From Chrysoperla carnea (taxonomy: Eukaryota > Arthropoda > Insecta > Neuroptera > Chrysopidae): DNA of 64,000 nucleotides. The stretch spans positions 2,927,001 through 2,991,000 of the forward strand of contig NC_058342.1 of NCBI RefSeq assembly GCF_905475395.1, read 5' to 3'. Made by a program: the position numbers and the translations under genes. The notes under the pieces were generated by a model, which was given only the letters and a program-made list of their open reading frames with translations, had not been told where the DNA came from and did no database searches. This document shows, piece by piece, positions 9,451-19,886 of this stretch; the first letter of the stretch is position 1; each line of letters starts with the position of its first letter.

Positions 9451-11104
9451 TCAGGCAAAAATACAATGTTTCAAAACTAAAAATTGAGGATACGAGAATC
9501 CAGTTTGAAATGATGATATCAGCGGACCTGGGAGAGCAAAGCAAAGGAGAAAATGTTGAACAAAAGTGGTCAAAAATTCAAACGGTTGTTGGAAGAGCAG
9601 CAAAATGTGTACTTGGAAAAAATGAATCAAACAAAGGGAAAGATTGGTTCGACGAAGTTTGTGTAAAAAGTTTGGAAGAGAGAAATAGGGCAAGAGTTAA
9701 CATTGTATAACGATAATTCATCCCAAAACAGAGAACAGTTTAAGCAAAAGAGAAAGGAAGCAAAACGTATTTGTAGAGCAAAGAAGAGGGATTTGTGGAA
9801 TAAAAAAATTGAAAAGATTGAAATTAAGAATAGCAGGGAAAATGGTCTGAAAACTGCCACGTACTGTAGGGGTAAGGATGGTCATATTATAGGGGAAATA
9901 TCTCAGAAATTGAAACGGTGGGAAGAACATTTCCAAGAGCTATTGGATGATGAAGGAAAGAATAGTGACATCGCAGTAAATAATTCTCAGCCGGTATGTG
10001 AAAATGTGGAAGTTACCTTGGAAGAGCCAACCTCGTCAGAATTAGAGCAAATTATTTCTTCATTAAAAAATAACAAAAGCGCTGGAGAAAGTGTCATTAC
10101 AGGGGAAATGCTAAAAGCAGGTGGTCAGGTATTGCATAAAAGAATTTTTGAGCTCATCCTGCAAATATGGAAGGAACAAACTATACCTACAGATTGGAGA
10201 GGATCCTTGATTTGCCCAATTCATAAAAAGGGAGATCAATCTCTCTGTGAAAATTGTCGAGGAATTTCTCTTCTGGATGTAATTTACAAAGTGTTTGCGC
10301 TGATCAAGGCTAGTTACTTACATAGAGGATGTAATTGGTGAGTATCAAAGAAGATCAAGATTCAGGAAGGGAAGATCAACGATTGACCAAATTTTTACTG
10401 TCAAAGAGATAATTAATGATAGCTTTGATAGAAATATCGAACTGCATATCCTATTTATTGATTTTAAACAAGCATACGACTCGATCATTAGAACAAAAAT
10501 GATAGAAGCTATGACGACGCTAAAGATACCCAAAAAATTGATTGAATTGGTACTCATGACATTGAAGAGAACATGGAGTAAAGTAACATGGGAAGGGAAA
10601 ATATCAAAAACTTTTAATGTTCAAAAAGGATTAAGGCAAGGTGACCCGTTGTCCACAATGCTGTTCAATCTGTTGCTGGAAGTAATTATTCGGGAATGTA
10701 AATTACAGACCAAAGGAACTGTAAACCACTTTCGACATCAGGTTGTAGCTTTTGCGGACGATATAGCTATTATAACTAGAACAAAGCAAGAGTTGATCAC
10801 TGTGTTTAAAAACCTTGAACATAAAGCTAAAGAGTACGGGTTGACCATAAATGAACAAAAAACAAAGTATCTTAAGCTACGAAACCATAATGAGGAAAAT
10901 GAAAATGGTATACAAATTCGATCGAACGAAAAAGCATATGCATTCGAAAGAGTAAGACAATTCGACTATTTGGGGGTGATAATTGAAGACAAAAGTGAAG
11001 AAGAATCCGAAATTAATAAAAGACTTCAGAGTGGAAGCAGAGCCATGAGTTCTTTGAAAGGGGTCATGCTGTCCAAAATGGTTTCAAGGAGAATTAACAT
11101 TTGA
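9451..11104 (+). pseudogene. Reverse transcriptase of the non-LTR element, frameshifted and 3' truncated
   Basis: The linker and RT follow the endonuclease. The frame changes near 9705 and again near 10300-10335. Recognisable blocks are LICPIHKKGDQSLCENCRG (about 10207-10263), FIDFKQAYDS (about 10455; the first catalytic Asp is in FIDF), GLRQGDPLS (about 10630) and the catalytic FADDIAII (about 10750), which is intact. The last block, FDYLGVIIEDKSEEESEINK, is the usual thumb region. Coding stops at 11104, well short of the normal C-terminal zinc-knuckle end. It cannot make a full polyprotein. Confidence 0.82.
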
Positions 11105-11241
11105 ATTTATTTTAATCACCGGATAATGATCGTGTGTTAGCATGCACAAAGTAATATCAATAACTTGTTGTTCTGATTGTTCGGAAATGACAATTTTCAA
11201 ATGGGATTATTGAAACTAAGAGCGTAGATATTGCTGCCAAC

Positions 11242-11385
11242 ATGAAGATTGCAGTCACACTTATTGTTGCTGGAGCTGCCGGCCTGTCCATTTTTCCTTT
11301 CAAGGACCTTAGAGGCCTCGCTTGTGGCATGTTTATATATATATTTGTAAACACTGGAGACAAAATTTATGCGAAACAAAATTAA
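11242..11385 (+). CDS. Unidentified 47-codon hydrophobic small ORF
   Basis: The frame starts at ATG 11242 and stops with TAA at 11383. The first 20 residues are strongly hydrophobic (AVTLIVAGAAGLSIFPF) and could be a membrane segment or signal-anchor. A second hydrophobic stretch, GLACGMFIYIFV, follows. Base composition in this small patch is richer in G+C than its flanks, as in a fragment of a formerly coding sequence. No family recognised. It may equally be a remnant of a longer gene; the frame is open upstream only to a TGA just before 11190. Identical copy at 29574-29717. Confidence 0.22.
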   Translation: MKIAVTLIVAGAAGLSIFPFKDLRGLACGMFIYIFVNTGDKIYAKQN

Positions 11386-12138
11386 AATTTTAGTTTTATA
11401 ACTGGAAATTTTGTACGCAAAGAGTTCGAGGAAAAAAGGAGTGTCTATCTAAGACAATTTTTCAGGGGAGCTTTCTGCAGGGATAAAATTTATTCAAAGT
11501 AAATTTATTTATCTGTGTAGTACGTTTTCACGCCTGAATAGCTAGAGTCAACAACAACTTCGTTAATTGCCCATCATAGTTTGGATCGAGTACCTTGAAA
11601 CTTAAAAAATCTTCAAATGCAAACAAGCTCTCAAAGAAAAATCATAAAGAAAGCGCCGATGTGAATAATTACTCTTGTTTAAGCCTTATTTTTATATTGA
11701 ACACATTTCTTTATCTGAATCAAATGTAAGTAATTTTTCGAAACTTAATTTTTTCGAGTTTCTACCAAATAATAAAATCGCAAATTTTCAGAAGAAAATT
11801 CTTTATCTCCATAGTTCCAAAACTTGTTTTGGATGCTGCCACGCGTTCATTCTCTACCTTACTTTTGCATCCTTTGCACGCACCTAACATCTACATCGTG
11901 CACAACAACACCGATTTTTCATCAACTTGCCCTCCGTAATATGACAATTACCGGATAATGCCTTCATATCATTTCCCCATAGCATAATATTTTTGCTTTC
12001 ACGTTATCCCCTATAGCTTCATTTTATACAATGTTAAGTTTCTTTAAAAATATTTCTTTTATATTTGACTCTAGTGCAGAAAAAACTAAATTGGTTAATG
12101 TTGAGATATAACTAAATTAAAAATTCGGAGAGTTTAAA
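11386..12138. other. Non-coding AT-rich DNA
   Basis: A 70-codon open frame at 11675-11887 shows no domain or compositional support. Nothing else is seen. Repeated at 29718-30470. Confidence 0.45.
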
Positions 12139-12218
12139 AATACGTTAATACTCAATTGATAAAGGCGTTTGCCAAAGAATCCAACAGCTCCGGATTTGAC
12201 TCCTGGTGCGAGTGTATT
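12139..12218 (+). tRNA. tRNA-like sequence, probably a tRNA pseudogene or SINE head
   Basis: The ends AATACGT and GTGTATT can form a 7-bp acceptor-like stem with two wobble pairs. An A-box-like stretch, CTCAATTGATAAAGGCG, is followed by a T-arm-like CCGGATTTGACTCCTGG that fits a degenerate B box. A T-run suitable as a Pol III terminator comes directly after. The D and anticodon stems pair poorly and no isotype can be given, so a functional tRNA is unlikely. Confidence 0.35.
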
Positions 12219-13379
12219 TTTTTCTATCATCTTTAATTAAGATTAACAGGACAAGCTATTTTTTAAATAAAAATCGTCAATTATAATCGATAGACTTTTT
12301 GGTAAATGCAAATAATAATAATATAATAAAAAAATTGTGAACATTAGCATATAAATCAGAAGAATTAGCATAGGAAAAAATAAATAATTAATAGTTAATT
12401 CTCGTTGAGGAACAGAAAACTGAAACCATTCTCTGGTTGAATAACGTTCAAGTCATTCGCCTAATTTTAACATGACTACTGTTTTTTTATGTACATTGCA
12501 GCTTGACAAATAAAAATGAAAGGCACAGACCAAATTTTAAAACATTTAATAAGATGCGGATAATGTTAATAGACTAGTTATATATAATATTCAAAGTGGG
12601 CCTCAGAAAACCTTTTAGAAGCATTTCATGCAAAATATCTTTTCTCCCTATTTAGACCCTGTTGAATCCGAATATGTATATTCAAAATAATAAATCCAAA
12701 ACTATGGGATTTATTAGATAATATTCCTTGAAATTTTTAAATAAAATAAAATTGCTTCAATTTGAGATTAAATTCGGCTCTGTAGTTTTAATACTTACTG
12801 AGATACAGCTCTTCCAAAATTGGCAATTTATTCGAAAAAAGTGAATTTTTCATATTTGGTCTATTTTCCAAGATGTTAAGATGTTTTTTAAAAGATGTTA
12901 AGGAAAATGTGATTAGCTTTAATATTAGCAAAGAACAATATCCTTAGGTCATATTTTTCACTCACAAATCTTAAAAACCCAAAAAGAAATTTCATTTTCA
13001 CCAATTTGCTCTGTTTAGTTCTCATAATGATTTGAAGGTAGTTTGAAAGGATAAATCATGTACATGTTTATAAATCATGTTCACTATAGTGACTATAGTG
13101 AATTCTAAACTGACTTCTATAAACATATAAATATAATAAACATATTAATATACGTAGAAAATATATGCAAGTTGGAATTGAAAGGCTATTTAAATGATTC
13201 AAATATTATGTTTATAGTGCAAATCCCCTAATTCAATTCTGCTAACTTTTCCTTAACGACTATACATACATTCCATACAAATCATGCAAAATGTAAATAC
13301 CGGAAAATCATATTGGACACTGCATTTACGAGCATGTAGAAAAAATTAATAATATATAAGAACTAGTTACTAATCTTTT
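12219..13379. other. Non-coding AT-rich DNA
   Basis: No domain seen. A small palindrome, CACTATAGTGACTATAGTG, occurs near 13082-13100. Upstream parts of the envelope-like gene may lie here in unrecognisable form. Copy 2 is 30551-31711. Confidence 0.4.
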
Positions 13380-13829
13380 TATAATTTTTACAAACAATGA
13401 CTTAAATATTACTTCACCATGTGGAAAAACATTACCAATTTTGTTGGTAAACTCTATATTACCCTGAATCAAAGTTATATGGATATCAATGGTATACAAT
13501 ATGGAATGTTAGAAAGTACCTATACTTACATCGAAGTGCAACAAATATTATTTAATAAAATAAATATCTAACAGCCTATATATAAACAGCCTAATTTGGG
13601 AATGAGCAAACTTGCTGACTGCGACTTAGAAAATATAGGAGATTTGGAGCTAATAGCAAATAAACTTTATAAACATCCAATAACATGGTCATTAATTATT
13701 GTTATAATGATAATAATAACAAGCATAATTTATACTCTCTACAAGTATTGTCAAACGAATACAAATACTTTTATTTATTATTTTAAAAGTTGTTTCTCAC
13801 TAAATTTCAAAATTAAGCTCATAGATTAA
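13380..13829 (+). pseudogene. Envelope-glycoprotein-like C terminus with transmembrane segment, broken
   Basis: Three consecutive pieces in different frames or separated by stops have the look of a viral or errantivirus-type envelope protein end. These are a Cys-containing piece (NITSPCGKTLP, about 13397-13430), a piece with QSYMDINGIQYG (about 13468-13505), and an open frame from 13596 that contains KHPITWSLIIVIMIIITSII, a clear single-pass membrane helix followed by a short basic, Cys-containing tail. The layout of ectodomain end, membrane helix and short tail fits class I fusion-type Env proteins, but no diagnostic motif such as a furin site is visible. Identity is inference only. Confidence 0.3.
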
Positions 13830-13878
13830 TATCATGAGATATTATTTTAAATATTTCTGTATCCTAATAATTTCTCAT

Positions 13879-14640
13879 CAGTTGCGGTCTTAGGGTAGGG
13901 TGCTGTTGGGCGATCGCCCAGGGCGCCTCTATGTATCCCATCGCTCATAGTTCGGGGTCAAATTTCTCGTAAATTTCCTAAATTAAGCGTAAAAATCATT
14001 ATGTTGGCAACACAGTTGATTTTATCGGGAATCCCCAGTCATCGAGAAACACATTGTCAAAATCAATGGACGTACAAAAGTATTATTCCAGTTATTTCAA
14101 AAATAACAGACGCAACGTAGTAATCAGACGGTAAATGCTACGTTGCAATGCTAATGGTGGTCACTTTTCGTTTCTACTAGCAAGTAACATTAGTTTTCTC
14201 TATAAAGTTGTATAAATAGTGTAAAAGAAGATATTTGGTTTTACGGATAATTAAATAAGGTTAGTACTTTTAACCATCTATATTTATTACAACCAAGAGG
14301 TAACATTAATTGTTTGTTTGTTTAAATGTTTGGAGCGGGGTAATCTTTTGAACGAATTAGATAATGATGAAATTTTTTGATATGAGAGTGGACCCCGAAG
14401 ATATACATAGATTACCTAGTTTTTAAAGCGAGAAAAATGTCTAATTCACATTCAACGTTACTTTTATACTCGGCAAATAACTTCGAAAAATCCAGTAAAC
14501 TATCGTTATGCCGAATATAACGCGTATTGACATCCTCTCTCAATAGCGCAATTTATTTTTAGAAATGTTTGGACTTTATTTGTTGCAGATTTGTTGCAAG
14601 ATTTCATTTGTTGCAGATTTTATTGATTACAAAAATTAAT
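13879..14640 (+). mobile_element. 5' end of a hAT element cut by the duplication joint
   Basis: The element seems to begin at CAGTTGCGGTCTTAGGGTA, with GGGCGATCGCCCAGGGCGCC shortly after. This is the type of terminal sequence found on hAT transposons that encode zinc-finger MYM/TTF-type transposases. About 760 bp of leader follow and then it stops at 14640 (ACAAAAATTAAT). In copy 2 the same sequence continues 10 bp further to the transposase ATG. This copy is therefore a fragment created by the duplication. Confidence 0.65.
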
Positions 14641-14682
14641 TTTGGATTCAAATCAAATAAAAGATTTTTTTTTTCTTAAATT

Positions 14683-14863
14683 ATGTTTCCAATTTATCAC
14701 AACGCTCATGTAAAGTGACTTTTTCTTTTTTCAATGTATGATTTTCGTCTTTAACAATTTTCAGCTCAATCAAAATCGTATTTGTGGTGCTAATGCGTTG
14801 CTCGATATTCGAGTTCATAATGTCCATTTAAACTATTAATAATTCAACCTGCTTTTCAACCAT
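14683..14863 (-). pseudogene. ORF1 coiled-coil N terminus of another non-LTR element
   Basis: The minus-strand frame from the ATG at 14863 reads MVEKQVELLIV, a stop, then about 46 codons rich in Glu, Lys and Leu with heptad spacing (IELKIVKDENHTLKKEK). This matches the N-terminal coiled coil of L1-like ORF1 proteins. It ends about 40 bp from the duplication joint at 14640, so its 3' part was lost there or earlier. Confidence 0.45.
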
Positions 14864-15229
14864 GTTTGTGTGTATAAATATTATTAAAGGGCGACAAATA
14901 AAGGTTAAAGATCAAAGCACTAAAAAGATTAAAAGTGAAAGCAAGAAAGTAAATAGAAATTGCAAATACAATATTTCTTTAGTTTCATTGACTAGCTGAT
15001 CTTACGATAGTCAGCAATTAGTTTTATAGACGACTTTTATGAATTTTGGCACTTAGCGACCACGGACATGGAGACTTATGTATCATACACAAAATGATAT
15101 ATCACAACAATGACAGAAAAGTCACTAGTTTGTCGTATTGCTTTTAAAATAAATAACAATTCAATGACAGTGTTTCTAGAGATTAATTAAAACGTTCTTT
15201 GTAATATTTCTGCAAACTGTACAAAAATA
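14864..15229. other. Non-coding DNA
   Basis: No coding or structural signature seen, except that it could be 5' leader of the minus-strand ORF1 fragment. Confidence 0.4.
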
Positions 15230-15420
15230 AACTTGTTAATTAAATGAGCAAAAAAATTCCATTTTCAAATTGGCATATTTCAGTCAACAAATACTCCAGC
15301 TAGAACTTTTAACTTAACTCTTTTTTATTTGATTCCAGTTTTTTTGTAATTTGTAAAAACTGATTTAAGCCCCCAACTACCCCTCAAAAAGAAGGTTAAG
15401 TACGCCCCCATTGTTTTTCA
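15230..15420 (+). repeat. Dispersed repeat R2, forward copy
   Basis: The blocks TTCCATTTTCAAATTGGCAT, TATTTCAGTCAACAAATACT, CTAGAACTTTTAACTTAACT and AGCCCCCAACTACCCCTCAA recur inverted at 17095-17330 and forward again, more diverged, at 18030-18240. The first two copies form a long inverted pair around 15421-17094. Family unknown. Confidence 0.65.
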
Positions 15421-15762
15421 CGTTCAATGACAAACAACGAATCTCGAAATAAAATTATAAACGAAAACCTAAAATAATAAACGGTAACCTAAGCTTGTTA
15501 GAAAAATTTGTATTAAAATAATTTAAGAAGAGGAATATTTTATTATGAGTTTAAAAAAAGACTTGTTTTTCTTGTAGCATAGATTTTTTTTTTTTTTTCA
15601 TGAAATTACAGATTTACGTGAGTATATCTTTTATTCAAAAATAATGTCTTTACATTACATAAAATTAAAGTCTTATATTATAAAACTTTATAAAACTCAT
15701 CGTTGAATTCATTATTCTCGGTCTCATTGTTGACGATAAATGACACAATCAGATGTGTTTGC

Positions 15763-15960
15763 CTAATAATTTTGGCACTTCTCTTCGTCGCATCTCAAAC
15801 AAACATTAGTGCACTTAAGCCCTTGTTTTATGCATCCACGTTGCCGGCCTTTACACCCTCTTTCGAATTGGCGTGCAATTGCTTTGTAATTTCGTTTGGA
15901 ATGAGATCGTCGCAAGTATAAATATGTATTCAGATGCCATTCCGTATTTTGCATCCCCAC
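15763..15960 (-). pseudogene. Cys-rich (CXC-like) fragment of an unknown protein
   Basis: The minus-strand frame ends in a cluster with pattern CKGRQRGCIKQGLKCTNVC then LRCDEEKCQN. Repeated Cys-x-Cys and Gly-Cys spacing of this sort is typical of CXC/TCR zinc-binding domains and of Cys-rich tails found on some transposon-encoded proteins. The N-terminal half (MGMQNTEWHLNTYLYL) is not recognised. It stands alone between inverted R2 repeats, with no promoter or splice sites evident, so a mobile-element origin is likely. Confidence 0.35.
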
Positions 15961-16209
15961 TCTGTTAAAACGGCATCATATCCCTGCCATATATACATTT
16001 GAAAAAGTGGCTCGAGATATTGGTTTCTTATATAACTCGTATCGGAGCTCGTTTAAAGAACATTTGCAAGATCATATCACGATTTCACCAGAGCTTTTAA
16101 AGCATCTAGTAATTTCAAAAGAGTGTATATTTACCATTATTTTTGACAATGAAAAAGTTGACACTTTTTCGATTTTCTATTTTGTATTTTTATAATAATT
16201 ATTTTTTTT

Positions 16210-16212
<3 letters not shown>

Positions 16213-16252
<40 letters not shown>
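16213..16252. repeat. (AT)n microsatellite
   Basis: About 20 AT units follow a T-run. Confidence 0.9.
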
Positions 16253-16255
<3 letters not shown>

Positions 16256-17094
16256 ATACACGTAAAGGTGCATTCAAACCACAAATACGCAAAAAGTTTT
16301 ATACAAAAACTTAAAACTGAACCTATAAATAAATCATAATCATACATATATTATCCCTTGAATATAATAATTCAATTTTCATAACACAGTGAGAATTGAA
16401 ATCATAATATCTATAAATTTTGCAAAACATATTTTAAAAATATTACGAATGTTCATTGTAACCATCTGTGTTATAACTGAAATAGGAGTATGAGAGTAAC
16501 TACTTGTGGAACTAAAAATGTAGAAAAGGCTTTGATATAGCTTTAGCTTGGGCTGTTGGGTTGGTTCTCTTCCTCCAACGCGTTTCTATCTTTGTCAATA
16601 TTTTATTACATTTAAAACGTATACTAGTGATAATGTACGGTTTTCTCGGCATATAATAATTTTTTTTTTTTTTTTTTCACAGCATACAATATATAAATTT
16701 AAAAAGTTTTTCCCCGGTATTGTGTTATATCAAAACCGTATATATTGTTATATATGTATTGTTATTGAATGTTCTCTGTTCCCTATACACACACCAATAA
16801 CTAACTTTAAAATTTTTTTTTTTTAAATCTAAATAAAAATAAAAAAATATTAATCTTTTTTCTGTTAAAGAAATAAAAAATATTGTCTTCGTAATTCTAT
16901 AAAAGTGTTTGCTGGAATTAAGAAGACAAAACTTAATAAATAACCTTTTATATTCTATTCTCTTGAGTTATATAATACTCTTGAACTATCTAATAGTACA
17001 ATGAAAAAAATGTCTAATAGATGAAAAAATTGATGCATCTTGCAAATTTTCCACAGTTGTTCATTAGGTTATAAGCACTTCGTAAAAAATAGTC
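16253..17094. other. Non-coding AT-rich DNA between R2 copies
   Basis: Open frames here, for example 16548-16826, are low-complexity Phe/Ile/Tyr-rich translations of AT-rich DNA. Poly-T runs occur near 16660-16677 and 16806-16824. No domain found. Confidence 0.45.
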
Positions 17095-17330
17095 GACCTC
17101 TCGGGGGTGTATCTAACCTCCTTTTTGGGGGGTGGTTGGGGGTTTTAAAAGTTTTTAAAAATTAAAAAAAAACTTGAATCAAATAAAAAAAGTTTAATTA
17201 AATGTTCTAGCTGGAGTATTTGTGCCCATTTTCGTTTTGTTCGACGTTCTAGCTCCAAAACTGACTGAAATATGTCAATTTGAAAATGGAATTTTTTTGC
17301 TTATTCAATTAAATGAAAAAGTATTCGTCT
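17095..17330 (-). repeat. Dispersed repeat R2, inverted copy
   Basis: On the reverse strand this follows the order of 15230-15420: CAATTTGAAAATGGAA on the plus strand here is the inverse of TTCCATTTTCAAATTG. It begins next to GTCGACCTCTCGGGGGTGTA, a block that also appears inverted at the end of the third copy (GAGAGGTCGACTTTTGTTCA, near 18220). Confidence 0.6.
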
Positions 17331-17990
17331 TGTAAACTGTAAGAGATAGAACAAGAGTTTAGGTGTAAAAGTTATTTCTCATAAAAAAGTGAACAAGTCT
17401 TATACAAGTCATTGTTTCTTAAGGATCACTGTTTACTCGTGAGGGCGCAACTTTGTTGTCCATTTTCTCCAAAACTATAAAAAAGTCTGTTGAAAATTTA
17501 CAGGTCAACTTCAACAAGTGGTTTTGTGAAACATTCTAGAAATACAAAAAAAACTTCCAGAAAATCCTTCTTGAAATTTTTGAAAGTATTTTGGAGACGC
17601 CCTCACAGGTACAAGGGAATGTTTAGCAAAAAATATTTCAAACATAAGTTGTTAATGTTTTTAAAATAAATAACTTCTTCATTAATCTTCCTTTCTATCT
17701 CTAACGATTCACATTTGGACTTTTTTTGTTTTCATTTGATTGAATGAGCAAAAATTTTAAAAAATATTTGGCAAAATTTTTAATGTATTTTCTGGAATTT
17801 CTCACAAAACTTTTTGAAGTTGGCCTGAAAATTTTCAATACAGTTTTTGTATAGTTCTGGAGAAAATGGACACCAAAGTTTTTCTTAAGTTGCGCCCTCA
17901 CGAATTTACAGTGATGTTTATGAAAGAATGATTCAAATAAAACTAGTTAATTTTTTTATAATAATCACTCTTACAATTTAATTTTTTTTT
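17331..17990. repeat. Hairpin made of two inverted R1-type arms
   Basis: The left arm (17331-17640) carries CTCGTGAGGGCGCAACTTTG near 17434 and TTGTCCATTTTCTCCAAAAC after it. The right arm (about 17690-17990) carries the inverses, GGAGAAAATGGACACCAAAG and TTGCGCCCTCACGAATTTAC. The outer ends hold the R1 block TCTATCTCTAACGATTCAC and its inverse (GTAAGAGATAGAACAAGAG). This shows that R1 can occur as a foldback structure. Confidence 0.65.
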
Positions 17991-18029
17991 CTATCTCTTA
18001 CGGGTTACAGAATGGTTACTTTTATATTT

Positions 18030-18240
18030 GATTGTATGAGGAAAAAAATTCCTGTTTAAAATTGGCAAATCACGGTCAATTTTGAAACTAGAAAATCGAA
18101 AAAAAGAAAATGTGCACAAATACTTCAGGTAGATATTTTTTTTTTTTGATTCATAGTTTTTTGTAATAAGTAAAAAACAGATTAAAGTCCCCTATTATCT
18201 CGCAAAAAATTACGCTCCTGAGAGGTCGACTTTTGTTCAG
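18030..18240 (+). repeat. Dispersed repeat R2, third (diverged) copy
   Basis: It shares the AAATTCC...AAATTGGCA...GTCAATTTTGAAAC and AAATACT blocks and the pyrimidine-rich AAAGTCCCCTATTATC end with the two other copies. It joins directly to the spacer of the MITE cluster that starts at 18241. Confidence 0.5.
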
Positions 18241-19791
18241 GGATCAAATTTTCTAAAAATTTGGCCGAAACTTTATTTTGCATGTTGAACCGTTTTCGAA
18301 ATAGATGTCGCCGAAAGTGTTGCGACTAGCTTCACGTACTTCAGCGCCTGGTCACTATTTATAAATATAAGGTATAAAATATATTTACTTAAATAATATT
18401 TAATGAATAGGTAATTAAAAAGGAAAAAAAACCGCATAATAACATAGTAATTCACTATAGACTCTGTGTATTATACGATTTTTTTCACTTAATTATCGAT
18501 TAAATACTACTTAAATAATTTTTTAATACTCCATATTTATAAATATTGCACGAAGGTAAGTATAGCTCAGCGCTCCATCTTCTGCACCCTCTTTTTCATT
18601 AACGATCCATCGTATACAAAAATCTTTCATACAAACGGTATCTCAGCGATACGTACCTTAGTGCAGGGTCAATATTTATGAATATTGACCCTTTATTAGG
18701 TATTTTTTATAAGGTAAAAAAACCGCATGATAGACATAGTCAATTGTGACTCCCAGTCTATTATGCGGTTTTCTTCCTTAATTATTCATTAAATACTACT
18801 TTAAAAATTATATCATACCTTATATTTATAAATATTTACCCCCCTGCACTAGGGTACGTATAGCTGAGATATTGTTTGTCTGAAAGCATTTTTAATACGT
18901 TAATCCGTTTTTGAAGTAGAGGGTGCAGAAGATGGAGCACTGACGTATCCGTACCTTAGTGCCAGGCCAATATAAATATATGGTATTAAATAGATTATTT
19001 AAGTAGTATTTAATCGATAACTAAGTGAAAAAATTGTATAACAGACAAGGTAAATCGTGAATCCCAGTCTATTATGCGGTTTTTTACCATAATTATTCGT
19101 TAAATACTTCTCAAGTAATTATTTAATACCTTATATTTATAAATATTAACCCAGCACTGAAGTACGATAAGCTGAGTGCAACACCTTCTGCGACTTCTAT
19201 TTCATAAACTGTTTCATCAACATACAAAAAAAGTTTCTAACAAAATTTGCAGAAAATATTATACTTTAAAACTTCTATAATAAATTTTTACACAAAAGAA
19301 ACGATATATTAACAAAATATCTTGAATATCTAATCACATGCACACGTGACCAAATGTGATTTTTGAGACAACATTTGTACTATCAAAATAAAGGTAAGTA
19401 AAGACGTGGTTAGAGAAACGTAGATATTATTTTGATTATTAAAGAATGAAATTAGGTTTTTTAATGATAATTTCATCCAAGCGCATATAAAAACATTTTA
19501 TTTGCAATGCTTATCATCAACATTTCCACGGACATTTCAACCTAAATCAACATATTCAAGAACATGTAAAATCACTATATATATATATACACATCCACTC
19601 ACACACACACACACACACATATATGCAAAAAATGAATTTAATCGGACCGGTAGCTTCGGAGAATATATCCATATATATATATATATACATATATATAAAT
19701 ATATATATTCTCCGAAGCTATCGGTCCGATTAACTGATTAACTTCATTTTTCGCATATTTACCTCTTTCGTGGCATAGACGTCCACTTAGA

Positions 19792-19886
<95 letters not shown>

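Larger units (their letters stand above)
1..14640. repeat. Upstream (left-truncated) copy of an 18.3 kb tandem duplication
   Basis: This stretch matches 18335-32972 almost base for base. The offset is 18334 up to the AT microsatellite and 18332 after it. Differences seen by eye are one fewer AT unit in copy 2, T/A near 2142, T/C at 10236 versus 28568, and C/G at 14511 versus 32843. Similarity stops abruptly at 14640, inside a hAT element whose sequence continues past the matching point in copy 2. I infer that 14640|14641 is the tandem joint and that the missing 5' part of this copy, about 3.7 kb, lies left of the window. A false assembly duplication is the main alternative. Confidence 0.93.

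Noticed and set aside
12139..12218. Functional tRNA gene
   Set aside because: The D and anticodon stems do not pair and no isotype can be assigned, so it is kept only as a tRNA-like pseudogene.
17701..17901. 66-codon minus-strand frame in the R1 hairpin
   Set aside because: It lies within a non-coding foldback repeat, and the frame is not kept in the other R1 copies.
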